A stretch of 64,000 nt of DNA from Micromonospora coxensis (GTDB taxonomy: Bacteria; Actinomycetota; Actinomycetes; Mycobacteriales; Micromonosporaceae): positions 992,001 to 1,056,000 of the forward strand of contig NZ_LT607753.1 in the NCBI RefSeq assembly GCF_900090295.1. The letters are read 5' to 3'. This document shows, in pieces, positions 1 through 7,925 of this stretch. A program made the translations under genes and the position numbers. The notes beneath the pieces are model-generated. The model did no database searches, was not told the origin of the DNA, and saw only the letters and a program-made list of their open reading frames with translations. Position 1 is the first letter of the stretch. Every line of letters begins with the position of its first letter.

Positions 1-848
1 GGCATCTCCAGCACCGTGTCCAGCCAGGTGCGGATCCAGCCCGCCTCCGGGGAGGCGTCGCTGGCCCGTTCCAGCTTGCCGACCTCGCGCAGCGCCGCCT
101 CGCGGACCTTCTCGGGCAGCTCGGCGGACTCGACCCGGGTCCGGTAGTCGGCGGAGCCGTCGGGCTCGTCCTCGCCGAGTTCCTTGCGGATCGCGGCGAG
201 CTGCTGGCGCAGCAGGAACTCCCGCTGGGACTTCTCCAGCCCCTCGCGGACGTCGTTGTTGATCTGCTCGGTCACCTCCTGCTCGGCCAGGTGCTCCTTC
301 ACCCAGCCGACCAGCAGCTCCAGCCGGGCGGTGACGTCCGGCGCGGCGAGCAGCTCGGTCTTCTGCGCCAGGGTGAGCCACGGCGCGTAGCCGGCCGCGT
401 CGGCCAGCTCGGAGAGGTCGGTCATCCGCTCCATGGCGTCGATGACCTGCCAGGCGCCACGCTGCTGGAGGACGGAGGTCATCAGCGCGCGGTACTCACG
501 GGCGAGTTCACGGGCCCGCCCGGCGGGGACGGGCTCGTCGAGCGGGGTCGCCTCGACCCAGAGGGCGGCGCCGGGGCCGGGCACGCCGGAGCCGATCCGG
601 GCCCGGCCGAGGCCGCGCACCACGGCGGCGGGTTCGCCGTCGGGGAGTCGGCCGACCTTCTCGATGGTGGCGATCACCCCGACGGAGCCGTACTCGCCGT
701 CGATGCGGGGCACGGCGAGGAGCTTCTTGTCGCCGGTGGCGCGGGCCGCGTCGACCGCGGCCTGGGTGGTCGGGTCGAGGGTCACCGGGATGACCATGCC
801 GGGCAGCAGGACGGCGTCGGTCAGCGGAAGTACCGGAAGAGTTGCCAT
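1..848 (-). CDS. lon: ATP-dependent protease Lon, N-terminal part (cut by window start)
   Basis: Lon is the AAA+ serine protease that degrades misfolded and regulatory proteins in the cytoplasm. The first 282 residues are visible, starting MATLPVLPLTDAVLLPGMV, which is the typical LON substrate-binding domain opening. It continues through the coiled region with the family string EFLLRQQLAAIRKELGE at about residues 220-236. The ATPase and Ser-Lys protease domains lie outside the window. The start is the ATG at 846-848, with AGGTG a few bases upstream. Control is probably by HspR, because a HAIR operator lies 22 bp upstream (870-890). The gene is divergent from lsr2. The family assignment is secure; completeness cannot be judged. 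Confidence 0.95.
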   Translation of the reverse strand, partial: MATLPVLPLTDAVLLPGMVIPVTLDPTTQAAVDAARATGDKKLLAVPRIDGEYGSVGVIATIEKVGRLPDGEPAAVVRGLGRARIGSGVPGPGAALWVEATPLDEPVPAGRARELAREYRALMTSVLQQRGAWQVIDAMERMTDLSELADAAGYAPWLTLAQKTELLAAPDVTARLELLVGWVKEHLAEQEVTEQINNDVREGLEKSQREFLLRQQLAAIRKELGEDEPDGSADYRTRVESAELPEKVREAALREVGKLERASDASPEAGWIRTWLDTVLEM

Positions 849-1175
849 CGAACACCTGCTATCGGTTGGGTTGAGCGTGACAGGCTCAAGTCACAAAGCG
901 TTCCCCTTGTTCCTCGGTGTGACTCAGGCCACGTTCACGACCCGCCCCGGCGGTCCCGGCACATCCCGGCGGCGCCACCGCAAAGGCCGTCCACCCACCC
1001 TCGACCCGACATGCCGGCCTGCTCACCGGGCACCGCGACCGCACGGCATTGACCGCGCACGGTTTTCCCACGATTGCGCGACTCGCCAAATGAAAGGGAC
1101 GCATATTGTTGCGGATTTGCCGTGCGATACGTCAAACTCTTAGCCACACCCCGCCCGACACAGGGAGTAATGGCG
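849..1175. other. Divergent lon-lsr2 intergenic region
   Basis: This 327-base stretch has no gene. The left end carries the HAIR operator. The right third (about 1080-1150) is unusually AT-rich for this genome and probably holds the lsr2 promoter. I could not fix a -35/-10 pair with confidence. Confidence 0.6.
870..890 (-). promoter_or_regulatory. HAIR-type HspR operator in front of lon
   Basis: On the minus strand the sequence is CTTGAGC-N7-GCTCAAC, close to the HspR-associated inverted repeat consensus CTTGAGT-N7-ACTCAAG. It sits 22 bp before the lon ATG, where binding would block transcription. HspR control of lon is known in Streptomyces. Each half-site departs slightly from consensus, so binding is inferred. 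Confidence 0.75.
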
Positions 1176-1523
1176 ATGGCAAGGAAAGTAATCACCGTTC
1201 TGACCGACGACCTCGACGGTGGAAAGGCCGATCGGACCGTCGAGTTCAGTCTGGACGGCGTGTCGTACACCATCGACCTCTCCGATGAGAACGCGGGTGT
1301 CCTCCGTAAGGCACTGGACCCGTACATCAGCGCTGGCCGGCGGATGGGGCGGGGCAACGTGGACGCCGGTCGTCCGGCACGCCGCCCGGCGCGCGCCGGA
1401 GTCTCCGGAATGGACCGTGAGCAGAACCGGGCCATCCGCGAATGGGCCGCGAAGAACGGCTACGAGATTTCCGAGCGCGGGCGCATCCCCGTCAACGTCG
1501 TCGAGGCGTGGAAGAACCGCTGA
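1176..1523 (+). CDS. lsr2: Lsr2 nucleoid-associated protein
   Basis: Lsr2 is the actinobacterial H-NS-like protein that bridges AT-rich DNA and silences acquired genes. The 115-residue product begins MARKVITVLTDDLDGG, matching the N-terminal dimerisation beta-hairpin. The C-terminal DNA-binding domain contains the AT-hook-like RGR in SERGRIPVNVVEAW near residues 98-111. A Pro/Arg/Gly-rich linker at residues 62-75 joins the two. Two in-frame ATGs exist (1170 and 1176). The second is preferred because AGGGAG at 1162-1167 lies 8 nt before it. Length matches the family (about 110-115 aa). A T-tailed hairpin terminator follows at 1551. Confidence 0.95.
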   Translation: MARKVITVLTDDLDGGKADRTVEFSLDGVSYTIDLSDENAGVLRKALDPYISAGRRMGRGNVDAGRPARRPARAGVSGMDREQNRAIREWAAKNGYEISERGRIPVNVVEAWKNR

Positions 1524-1550
1524 CGGCCACCGGCGGGGTCACGATCCGCC

Positions 1551-1591
1551 GCGCCGGGGTCACGCTGGGAAATCAGTGACGACCCCGGCGC
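1551..1591 (+). terminator. Rho-independent terminator of lsr2
   Basis: A perfect 11-bp stem (1551-1561 with 1581-1591, GCGCCGGGGTC/GACCCCGGCGC) with a 19-nt loop is followed by TTTT. It lies 27 bp after the lsr2 stop codon. Confidence 0.75.
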
Positions 1592-2375
1592 TTTTCGCGC
1601 TGTTCACAATTTCCACCCGGCCGGACCGCACCGTAGGAGAGTTACTCCCGGGGCGACCTGTCGGATGACGACACCGCGCTGTCCGCATCTCGGCCCGGTC
1701 CGCACTGCCGGCACCGTCCGGCGCGGCACCTCCCCGGGTCCTCCCGGCCGCCCGACCAGCACCCCGCCCGCCGTCGTGGCGCACGGCCGCCGCAGAAGCC
1801 CGGGCGTGCCGGCGCACGCCTTCCGGGGCGGCCATCTCCGCCGGTCCGCCCTCAGGGTGCACGCCGGCCGAGGCGGCACCTCTCCCCTGCCCTCCGCCCC
1901 GGCTGACCGACCCGCCGGAACGCTGCTGCCGGGCGGGTGCAGCGCCGTGCCCCTGCCGGCGCCGACCCCGCAACCGCCCGGCCGCCGAGCCGGCGGGGCG
2001 AGGCGCGCCCCCTGACGGTCTCCCGGCCTCGCCACGAACCTCTCCCGGCCCGCCTGCCACCGGCAGGGGGAGATGCCTCCGGACGGCCCTTGAACCTGGG
2101 GGCGTTTCTGGTGTTCGCGGCGACGGGGCACGTGTGGACGGGCGGGAGCGCCCACGACGTCGCCCGGGTGGGGAACCCTCGGCGGCCCGCCCGTCGGCCA
2201 CGCCGCCGTCCGCCGGGCCCGCCGGGAGCCGGCTCGGCGGGCGGCCGGGTCCGTTGCCGGGCCGGGTCGGCCCCGGCAGGGCGGCCTGGCGCGCATCGGC
2301 CGGGTCGTGGTGGCGCCGTCGGCACGCGGCGCGGACCACGCCGGACGGCAGCACCGCGCAGCGGGCCGTCCGGAC
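1592..2375. other. Long GC-rich stretch without a convincing gene
   Basis: About 780 bp lie between the lsr2 terminator and the terminator of the next minus-strand gene. Open frames exist on both strands, but all translate to Arg/Pro/Ala/Gly-rich text with no domain, no hydrophobic core and no start with a ribosome site. I see nothing functional here. A decayed gene or an untranslated RNA cannot be excluded. Confidence 0.5.
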
Positions 2376-2422
2376 ACGGCCACGGGCCGCCCGGGAGTCG
2401 TCCCCGGGCGGCCCGTGGCCGT
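2376..2422 (-). terminator. Strong hairpin terminator of the secreted repeat protein
   Basis: A perfect 20-bp stem (2376-2395 with 2403-2422) encloses a 7-nt loop. It begins 14 bp beyond the minus-strand stop codon at 2436. Confidence 0.85.
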
Positions 2423-2435
2423 CACGTACGTCGGG

Positions 2436-3752
2436 TCAGTCGACCTCGATGCGCACCACGTCGAAGGCGGGGGTCTGGTTGGCCCGCTCCATCATCGGCA
2501 CCCGGTGCGAGCCGTCACCGGCCCAGACCGCGCACTGCGCGGTGCCGTTCTGCGGCAGGCCCGGCACCTGGATGACCACCTCGTCGGCCTCGTTGCCGCC
2601 CCGGCCGTCCTCGGTCGCCACGAAGAACGCCGGCACGGCCTCGGGGTTCGACGGCGCCGTGTCGGTGCTCTCCAGCATCCGGCAGGCGGTGTGGAAGTGA
2701 CCGCGGGTCAGGCCCTGGCCGTTGAGGACCGAGCTCTCCAGGTAGTAGCCGCCCTGACCGGCCGCGAGGAACCGGTCGCGGACCAGGTTCCGGGTCGACA
2801 CGCGCAGGGTGAACGCCTGGTTGCGCTGCACCTGGTTCGGGAACTGGGTGATCAGCAGCGACGGGTTGTTGGCCGCCGCGCCGACCTCGCCGAAGGCGGT
2901 GCTGACACAGCGGTTGCCGTTCTGGAAACCGTCGTGCGGCTGCAACCGGCTGTTTCCGCAGTCCTTCGCCAGGACGCCGAGCGCGTTGCCGTTGTTGTTG
3001 CCGCCGTTGTTGTTGCCGCCGTTCTGGCCACCGTTGTTGTTGCCGCCGTTCTGCCCACCGTTGTCGGCGCCGCCGTTCTGGCCGCCGTTCTGGCCGCCGT
3101 TGTCGGCGCCACCGTTCTGGCCGCCGTTGTTGGCGCTGACGGTGCACTGGGCGAGTTGGTCCAGGCCCTGCGGGCGCTGCGCCACCCGGCCGATCGCCGT
3201 GGCGATCCGGTTCAACGTCGCGCGGCGCTTGTCGGCCAGCGGGCGCAGGATGGCGTTGTTGACGAAGTCCTGCCCGTTGCGGCTGCCCTCGGCCGCCAAC
3301 CGCCGGTTCGCCTCGTCGATCTGCGTCTTCAGCAGAGCCAGGTTGCGGTCGACCTCGTTACGGGCCCGATCGGGGATCTGCGGCAGCCGGCCGGTCACGT
3401 CCGGGCAGTTCACGCTGGAGGCGAGGGTGGTGACCGGCGCGTTGCCGGCCTTGACGGACTGGCACTCGGCGACCGACATCTGGCCGTCACCCCAGTGGTT
3501 GCGCACCCAGCGCCCGTTCTGCCACGTCTGGGTGGTGCTGGTACGGCCCCCGGGCGAGGTGGCGCCGGGACTCGGCTGCACACAGTTCGAGGAGACCGTC
3601 CGCGTGTTGGCGTTCTGCCGACGTTCTCCCGCCGACGAGATCTGCGTCACGGCGGCGATCCCGCCGAAGACCGCGAGGGCGCCGACCACCGCCAGCAGTC
3701 GCTTGCTCCGCGCGTTACCGGATGACCGGCGCGCCCGTGGGGACCTGCGCAT
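2436..3752 (-). CDS. Secreted or membrane-anchored protein with Asn/Gly/Gln repeat linker
   Basis: I do not recognise a named family. The 438-residue product starts with a basic stretch and one hydrophobic segment (about residues 18-36, LLAVVGALAVFGGIAAVT), so it is exported or anchored. An N-terminal part (about 60-205) contains paired cysteines and a likely coiled segment (DRNLALLKTQIDEANRRLAAE). A low-complexity linker of NGGQNGG and NNNGG units follows (about 206-257). A C-terminal domain has conserved-looking GHFHTACRML and QCAVWAGDGSHR strings. The start ATG has GGAGAG 7 nt upstream. The linker DNA is a degenerate tandem repeat (about 2985-3135), prone to length change. It stands alone with its own terminator. 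Role unknown; a cell-surface protein is a guess. Confidence 0.75.
   Translation of the reverse strand: MRRSPRARRSSGNARSKRLLAVVGALAVFGGIAAVTQISSAGERRQNANTRTVSSNCVQPSPGATSPGGRTSTTQTWQNGRWVRNHWGDGQMSVAECQSVKAGNAPVTTLASSVNCPDVTGRLPQIPDRARNEVDRNLALLKTQIDEANRRLAAEGSRNGQDFVNNAILRPLADKRRATLNRIATAIGRVAQRPQGLDQLAQCTVSANNGGQNGGADNGGQNGGQNGGADNGGQNGGNNNGGQNGGNNNGGNNNGNALGVLAKDCGNSRLQPHDGFQNGNRCVSTAFGEVGAAANNPSLLITQFPNQVQRNQAFTLRVSTRNLVRDRFLAAGQGGYYLESSVLNGQGLTRGHFHTACRMLESTDTAPSNPEAVPAFFVATEDGRGGNEADEVVIQVPGLPQNGTAQCAVWAGDGSHRVPMMERANQTPAFDVVRIEVD
2985..3135. repeat. Degenerate tandem repeat inside the secreted-protein gene
   Basis: Short GTTGTTGTTGCCGCC and GTTCTGGCCGCC units repeat about a dozen times and encode the Asn-Gly-Gly-Gln linker. 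The units differ at single bases, so this is a coding microsatellite-like tract rather than a mobile element. Confidence 0.7.
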
Positions 3753-4072
3753 CGAATTGCTCTCCTTCTCGATCCGGTACCTGACTCGTGATCCCGCCGG
3801 GCGACGGAATGCGGGGTGGGGTCACCCCGTCGGGATCACTGCGACGTTCCGGTCGCACGTCGATGGCCGACGATGCCCTTTCCGCACCGTCCGCCGCGTC
3901 GGTGGCGCGGCTGGAAGATCCGTGTCCATTCCCGCTTGAGTACGGAACCCCGTGGGCGATGGTTCAACCGGGAGCGCAGAATTCGTCGACGGAATTTCGA
4001 CGACGGCCCTGAGCGGCACGGACGGGAACCGTAGGACGTCGACCGCCTACGGTCAGCGATCGGGGCGGTGGG
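3753..4072. other. 320-bp intergenic region with an inverted repeat
   Basis: No gene. GTGATCCCG at 3788-3796 pairs with CGGGATCAC at 3831-3839, extended by four further pairs after one mismatch, upstream of the secreted-protein gene. This may be an operator or a leader structure. A weak 8-bp hairpin (4028-4035 with 4046-4053) lies 20 bp past the stop of the next gene and may help termination. Confidence 0.45.
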
Positions 4073-4957
4073 TCAGTCGACGCAGAGGTGGTCGAAGGCG
4101 AAGCCGCCCACCATCTCGTCGCGGCGGTCCCGCAACGCCCGGATCTGCTGTCGCAGGTCGTCCCGGTCGACCAGCGTCGGCTCGTCGCTCTCCGGCGTGC
4201 GCAGCCGCTGTCCGACCGCGACGGTGGCGAGGTCCTCGGCCAGCCGGGCGGCGTCGACCCCGCACCAGAACCGGTGTTCCCGCACGGTCACCCGCTCGAC
4301 CAGGCACCGACCGGGGCGTACCTCGACCCAGCTCCAGCCCTCGGCCGCCCCGTCGTGGAAGCGGACGTGCAGGCCACGCACGATCGGGTCGGCCAGGCGC
4401 CGGGACACGTACGCCTCGACGGCGTCGGCCCGGGTCAGCGCGCCGAGGTCGTTGACGTGGCCGCGGCGACCGTCCGGCAGCCGGCCGACGATGTCGCGGA
4501 ACCCGACCGGCGGGTCGACCCCGTCGGCGTCCGGGCCGTCGGCGGGCGCGCCACCGGCGTACTCGCGGGCGTCGAGGACGTACGTGACGATCCGCCGGCC
4601 GTGCTCGGCGGCGCGCAGCGTCGGCGACTCGATCCGCAGCACGGGCAGCCCGACCGTGGCGCAGACCGCGTCGCGCATCCGCTCGGCGCGCTGCCCGGGC
4701 GAACCGGCCGGCGCGGCCGGGCCGATGGCGACCGCCAGGCGCGGCAGCCCGGTGTCGGCCGCGCAGACGACGTGGTCGAACTCCTCCCGCGTCGCCGAGC
4801 TCCACTGGTGCCCGGTGATCCCCTCCGGGCGTCGCGTCACCAGCTCCCCGAGCCGTCGGCGGCCGTGCACGAGCTGACCGGCCCGGGTGAACGACCCGAC
4901 GCCGTCGCCCGGCACCGGCCGCAGCCGGGAACCGTCGTCGGTCGCGGTGGGCGTCAT
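4073..4957 (-). CDS. Hypothetical protein, unrecognised family
   Basis: The 294-residue soluble protein has no signal peptide or membrane segment. It shows a segment EEFDHVVCAADTGLPRLAVAI (about residues 58-78) that recalls the hydrophobic-strand pattern of DUF2726-like or other nuclease-fold domains. The C-terminus (about 270-294) is a charged helix ending in DHLCVD. The ATG has GGAGGA about 10 nt upstream. A TAGACT -10 element on the minus strand (4995-5000) would give a roughly 30-nt leader. It is divergent from the DICT-domain gene. No reliable function; a nuclease-like fold is only a weak suggestion. Confidence 0.6.
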   Translation of the reverse strand: MTPTATDDGSRLRPVPGDGVGSFTRAGQLVHGRRRLGELVTRRPEGITGHQWSSATREEFDHVVCAADTGLPRLAVAIGPAAPAGSPGQRAERMRDAVCATVGLPVLRIESPTLRAAEHGRRIVTYVLDAREYAGGAPADGPDADGVDPPVGFRDIVGRLPDGRRGHVNDLGALTRADAVEAYVSRRLADPIVRGLHVRFHDGAAEGWSWVEVRPGRCLVERVTVREHRFWCGVDAARLAEDLATVAVGQRLRTPESDEPTLVDRDDLRQQIRALRDRRDEMVGGFAFDHLCVD

Positions 4958-4994
4958 CGTCGGCAGGTCCTCCGGCTCGGTCGGTCGACCGCCG

Positions 4995-5000
4995 AGTCTA
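4995..5000 (-). promoter_or_regulatory. -10 element of the 4957 gene
   Basis: Minus-strand TAGACT about 37 nt before the ATG at 4957 fits the actinobacterial TANNNT -10 box. It faces away from the -10 of the divergent gene at 5047. Confidence 0.45.
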
Positions 5001-5046
5001 GGACCTCGGCCGATCTCGTCGGATCGCCGGTGCGGCCGGGGCGGTC

Positions 5047-5052
5047 TAGGCT
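5047..5052 (+). promoter_or_regulatory. -10 element of a leaderless transcript (DICT gene)
   Basis: TAGGCT ends 6 nt before the GTG at 5059, and no Shine-Dalgarno sequence precedes that GTG. This is the geometry of a leaderless mRNA whose first base is the start codon. Confidence 0.65.
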
Positions 5053-5058
5053 CACCGG

Positions 5059-6162
5059 GTGCTGCACTCAGGGGCCCCCACCCAACGGTTCACCAAGCGG
5101 AGTCTGGTCACGGTCTCCCACGCCATCGAGGAGGCCGCGCTCGCCACGGCCGAGGACGGGCCGCTGGTGGTGATCGCCCTGTTCCAGCGGATGCCGTACT
5201 TCACCCGGGAGCTGGCCCGCTACCGGCGGATCGCCGCCGGCGCGGCGGTGACGGTCGTCGGCCTGGTCGGTGAGGCCCCGCCGGAGCTGCCCGCGGGGGC
5301 GTACGGGGTGGCGCTCGACGACGCCGAGGAACTGGCCCGGGAGTGGAGCGTGGTGGCGCTCACCCCACGCTTCGGCGCCAGCCTGGTGGCCCACGACCGG
5401 CGCGAGGTGGAGCCCGCCGCCACGCTGGAGGCCGGCCGGCTCTTCGACGGCCGGTGGGGATTCCGCCGCGACGAGGCGCTGCACGAGGTGGTGCGGCTGC
5501 GGGACCGGCTCGCCGACCGGCTCCCGGCGACCGCGCTGGCCACCGTCGACCAGGTGCTCGACCGGGTCCGCCACCTGCCGGCCACCCCCGGCGAGAGCCG
5601 CGCCGAGGCGGGGCTGCGGCTGATGGCCGCCCGCGCCGAACGCGCCCGCCGGGCCGCGTCGGCGACCACCGGCGAGCCGGCGGAGGCGGGACTGGTCGAC
5701 GAGCCGACGTTGCGCCGGTGGACCGGCCTGGACGGGGTGACCGCGCCCGGCACCCTGCCGGTGGCGCTGGTGGGCGTCCGGGTCGCCGAGCCGGCCGGCA
5801 CACCGGAACGCTTCGGCCGGCGCAGCACGGCCCGGGAGACGCAGGCGGTCGTCGGCGCGCTCACCGCCCCACTGCGCCCGGTCGACCGGGCGGTGCGGCT
5901 CGCCCCCGACGAGTACCTGCTGATCCTGCCGGCGGTGACCGAGGAGGAGGCGCTCGCGGTCGCCGCCCGGGTGCACGCCGAGCTGGCCGGGCTGGCGCGC
6001 TCGTTCCCGTTCGTCGCGTACGCCGTGCACGCGGCGGTGACGGTGACCGACCGGCGGCCGCTGCCGGTCGCCGACGTCCGGCACGCGGTGCAGTGGGCGG
6101 CCCGGGAGGGCGTGCCGGTGGCGGCGGTGGCCCGCGAGCCGGTCACCGCCGGCCCCGGCTGA
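5059..6162 (+). CDS. DICT sensory domain protein with degenerate GGDEF-like C-terminus
   Basis: The N-terminal half begins TKRSLVTVSHAIEEAALA and continues PLVVIALFQRMPYFTREL, the signature of the DICT domain, a sensory module found with diguanylate cyclases and two-component proteins. After a charged helical middle (about residues 130-200), residues 225-350 look like a GGDEF fold in outline. They contain DEYLLILP, where an active cyclase would have a GGDEF loop, so cyclase activity is unlikely. The 367-residue protein is cytosolic. The GTG start is chosen because TAGGCT lies 6 nt before it. The signal it senses is unknown. Confidence 0.75.
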   Translation: MLHSGAPTQRFTKRSLVTVSHAIEEAALATAEDGPLVVIALFQRMPYFTRELARYRRIAAGAAVTVVGLVGEAPPELPAGAYGVALDDAEELAREWSVVALTPRFGASLVAHDRREVEPAATLEAGRLFDGRWGFRRDEALHEVVRLRDRLADRLPATALATVDQVLDRVRHLPATPGESRAEAGLRLMAARAERARRAASATTGEPAEAGLVDEPTLRRWTGLDGVTAPGTLPVALVGVRVAEPAGTPERFGRRSTARETQAVVGALTAPLRPVDRAVRLAPDEYLLILPAVTEEEALAVAARVHAELAGLARSFPFVAYAVHAAVTVTDRRPLPVADVRHAVQWAAREGVPVAAVAREPVTAGPG

Positions 6163-6339
6163 CCGGTCCGCGCCGGCACGGCGGCGCAGCACCGCGCCCG
6201 TGCCGTGCACGGCGTCGGCCCCGTGCCACGACACCGCCGTCTCCGGTCCCGGCCGCCGACCGACGATCATGGAGGCCGGACCGGCGGCGCCCGGCCGCCG
6301 ACGAACCGGCGCGGTCCGCGCCGCAGGAGGGGGTACGCC

Positions 6340-7059
6340 GTGCGGGTCGTCTCGCTGGTGCCGTCGCTGACCGAGGCGGTCGCGGTGACCGTGCCGGAGG
6401 TGCTGGTCGGGGCGACCGACTGGTGCACCCACCCGGCCGGGCTGGACGTGGCCCGGGTGGGCGGCAGCAAGTACCCGGACCTGGACCGGGTGCTCGCCCT
6501 GCGGCCGGATCTGGTGCTGCTCAACGTGGAGGAGAACCGCCGGGAGGACGCCGACGCGCTGGCCGCCGCCGGTGTGCCGGTGCGGGTCACCTATCCGCGT
6601 ACCGTGCCGCAGGCGTTTACCGAACTGGCCGACCTGCTGGCCGCGCTGGGGGTCGCCGGGGAGCCGGACTGGCTCGCCGCGGCGCGTCGGGCCTGGGCGG
6701 GCGCGTCCGCGCCCACCGCCGTACGCCGGGCAGTGGTGCCGGTGTGGCGGCGGCCCTGGGTGGTGCTCGGCGGCGACACCTTCGCCGGGGACGTGCTGCG
6801 CCGCCTCGGCGTGGTCAACCTGTACGACTACGCCCCCGAGCGGTACCCGCGACCGGACCTGGCGGCGGTGCGTGCCCGGGAGCCGGAGCTGGTGGTGCTC
6901 CCCGACGAGCCGTACCCGTTCAGCGCCACCGACGGTCCCGAGGCGTTCGGCGGCACGCCCTGCGCGCTGGTCTCCGGCCGCCACCTCACCTGGTACGGCC
7001 CGTCGCTGGCCGAGGCGCCCGGCCTGCTGGCCGCGCAGCTCGCCGCGCCGCTGACCTGA
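6340..7059 (+). CDS. Cytosolic helical-backbone metal receptor (BtuF-like fold)
   Basis: The 239-residue product opens MRVVSLVPSLTEAV, the characteristic first strand of BtuF/FecB-type substrate-binding proteins (class III). It continues with VGATDWCTHPAG and DLVLLNVEENR, which match the ligand-cleft strands. There is no signal peptide or lipobox, so unlike transporter-linked homologues it should stay in the cytoplasm. No permease or ATPase genes are adjacent. The GTG at 6340 has a strong AGGAGGGGG upstream. Cobalamin or a chelated metal is the family ligand; the actual ligand here is unknown. Confidence 0.8.
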   Translation: MRVVSLVPSLTEAVAVTVPEVLVGATDWCTHPAGLDVARVGGSKYPDLDRVLALRPDLVLLNVEENRREDADALAAAGVPVRVTYPRTVPQAFTELADLLAALGVAGEPDWLAAARRAWAGASAPTAVRRAVVPVWRRPWVVLGGDTFAGDVLRRLGVVNLYDYAPERYPRPDLAAVRAREPELVVLPDEPYPFSATDGPEAFGGTPCALVSGRHLTWYGPSLAEAPGLLAAQLAAPLT

Positions 7060-7147
7060 CGCACCGCCGGCGGTGACGCACCACGCCGCCGGCCCCGGGC
7101 CGCGCACCGCCGGACGCCGCCGCCCCGGTGACCCGTTGACCCGGTGA

Positions 7148-7176
7148 CGAAGGACCCGTCGCCACCGGGCCCTTCG
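7148..7176. promoter_or_regulatory. Palindrome upstream of the usp gene
   Basis: CGAAGG-A-CCC, 9 nt, GGG-C-CCTTCG: an interrupted palindrome about 60 bp before the universal stress gene. A closely similar arrangement occurs at 8711-8736, between the CBS-BON and DoxX genes. It could be an operator shared by the stress genes, or part of a terminator for the gene ending at 7059. Confidence 0.4.
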
Positions 7177-7235
7177 CGCCTGTCCCCCACCGCCGCGTCC
7201 GGGGTGGACTGCGGGTACGAGGAGAGGAGTGCGTC

Positions 7236-7709
7236 ATGGAGAGCAACCGACTGATCGTGGTGGGGGTCGACGGATCCGAGGGCGGCCGGCGGGCGCTGGA
7301 CTGGGCGGTCGACGAGGCGGCGGCCCGCGGCGGCAGCGTCCAGGCGGTCGTCGCCTGGCGGTGGGACCGGATCGAGTTCGGGCCGGCGAACACGGTCGCG
7401 CCGGTCGACGAGCGGCAACGCGCGACCGAGGTGCTCGACGACGAGCTCCGGGGCCTGGCCGTCCGCAAGGGACCGGGCTGCACGGTGGCCGGCGAGGTCG
7501 TCGAGGGGCCGCCGGCGGACGTGCTGACCGCCGCCGCCCGCACCGCCGACCTGCTGGTGCTGGGCAGCCACGGGCACAACCGGCTGCGGCACACCGTGCT
7601 CGGCTCGGTCAGCGAGGAGTGCGTGCGCAAGGCGTACTGCCCGGTGGTGGTGGTCCCGGTGCCGGCGGCGGCGCCCCGGACGACGAACGAGCCGGCGCTG
7701 CGCGGCTGA
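7236..7709 (+). CDS. Universal stress protein, UspA family
   Basis: A single Usp domain of 157 residues. The start IVVGVDGSEGGRRALDWAVD gives the first beta-strand and the nucleotide-facing Asp. GSHGHNRLRHTVLGSVSEE near residues 109-127 matches the G-x2-G-x9-G-S ATP-binding motif, so it is likely an ATP-binding Usp. GAGGAG 8 nt before the ATG supports the start. The next gene (CBS-BON) converges on it and a DoxX gene follows. In mycobacteria comparable Usp and CBS genes belong to the DosR hypoxia regulon, so a stress role is likely. Confidence 0.93.
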   Translation: MESNRLIVVGVDGSEGGRRALDWAVDEAAARGGSVQAVVAWRWDRIEFGPANTVAPVDERQRATEVLDDELRGLAVRKGPGCTVAGEVVEGPPADVLTAAARTADLLVLGSHGHNRLRHTVLGSVSEECVRKAYCPVVVVPVPAAAPRTTNEPALRG

Positions 7710-7881
7710 GCCGGCGCCGAGGTGGCGGCCGTTGCCGGACGGTACGGCCGCCACCGCCCTGTCCAGGACCAGCCACTGCCCTGTCCAGGACCCGCCACCG
7801 GAGGACGGGAGACCGCTCCTGGGCAGGCAGCGGGTTCCGGGTGGGGGACCCCGGAGCAGGCGGCGGGCTCCGGGCAGGGAG

Positions 7882-7914
7882 CGGGCCCCGTCCAGGGGGT
7901 GTGGACGGGGCCCG
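7882..7914. terminator. Bidirectional hairpin between usp and the CBS-BON gene
   Basis: A perfect 13-bp stem (7882-7894 with 7902-7914) with a 7-nt loop lies 11 bp beyond the minus-strand stop at 7926, between convergent genes. Confidence 0.75.
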
Positions 7915-7925
7915 GGGAGGGTGGC

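Noticed and set aside
1604..2425. Possible 273-codon gene in the gap after lsr2
   Set aside because: Arg/Pro/Ala-rich in every frame, no ribosome site, and it would run into a strong terminator.
5068..7107. 679-codon open frame on the minus strand opposite the DICT and metal-receptor genes
   Set aside because: The translation is Gly/Arg/His-rich without domains. It is a shadow of two well-supported + strand genes in GC-rich DNA.
7761..7795. Direct repeat CTGTCCAGGACC before the CBS-BON terminator
   Set aside because: Two short copies in low-complexity GC-rich sequence after the usp stop. It is probably chance or part of the termination region.
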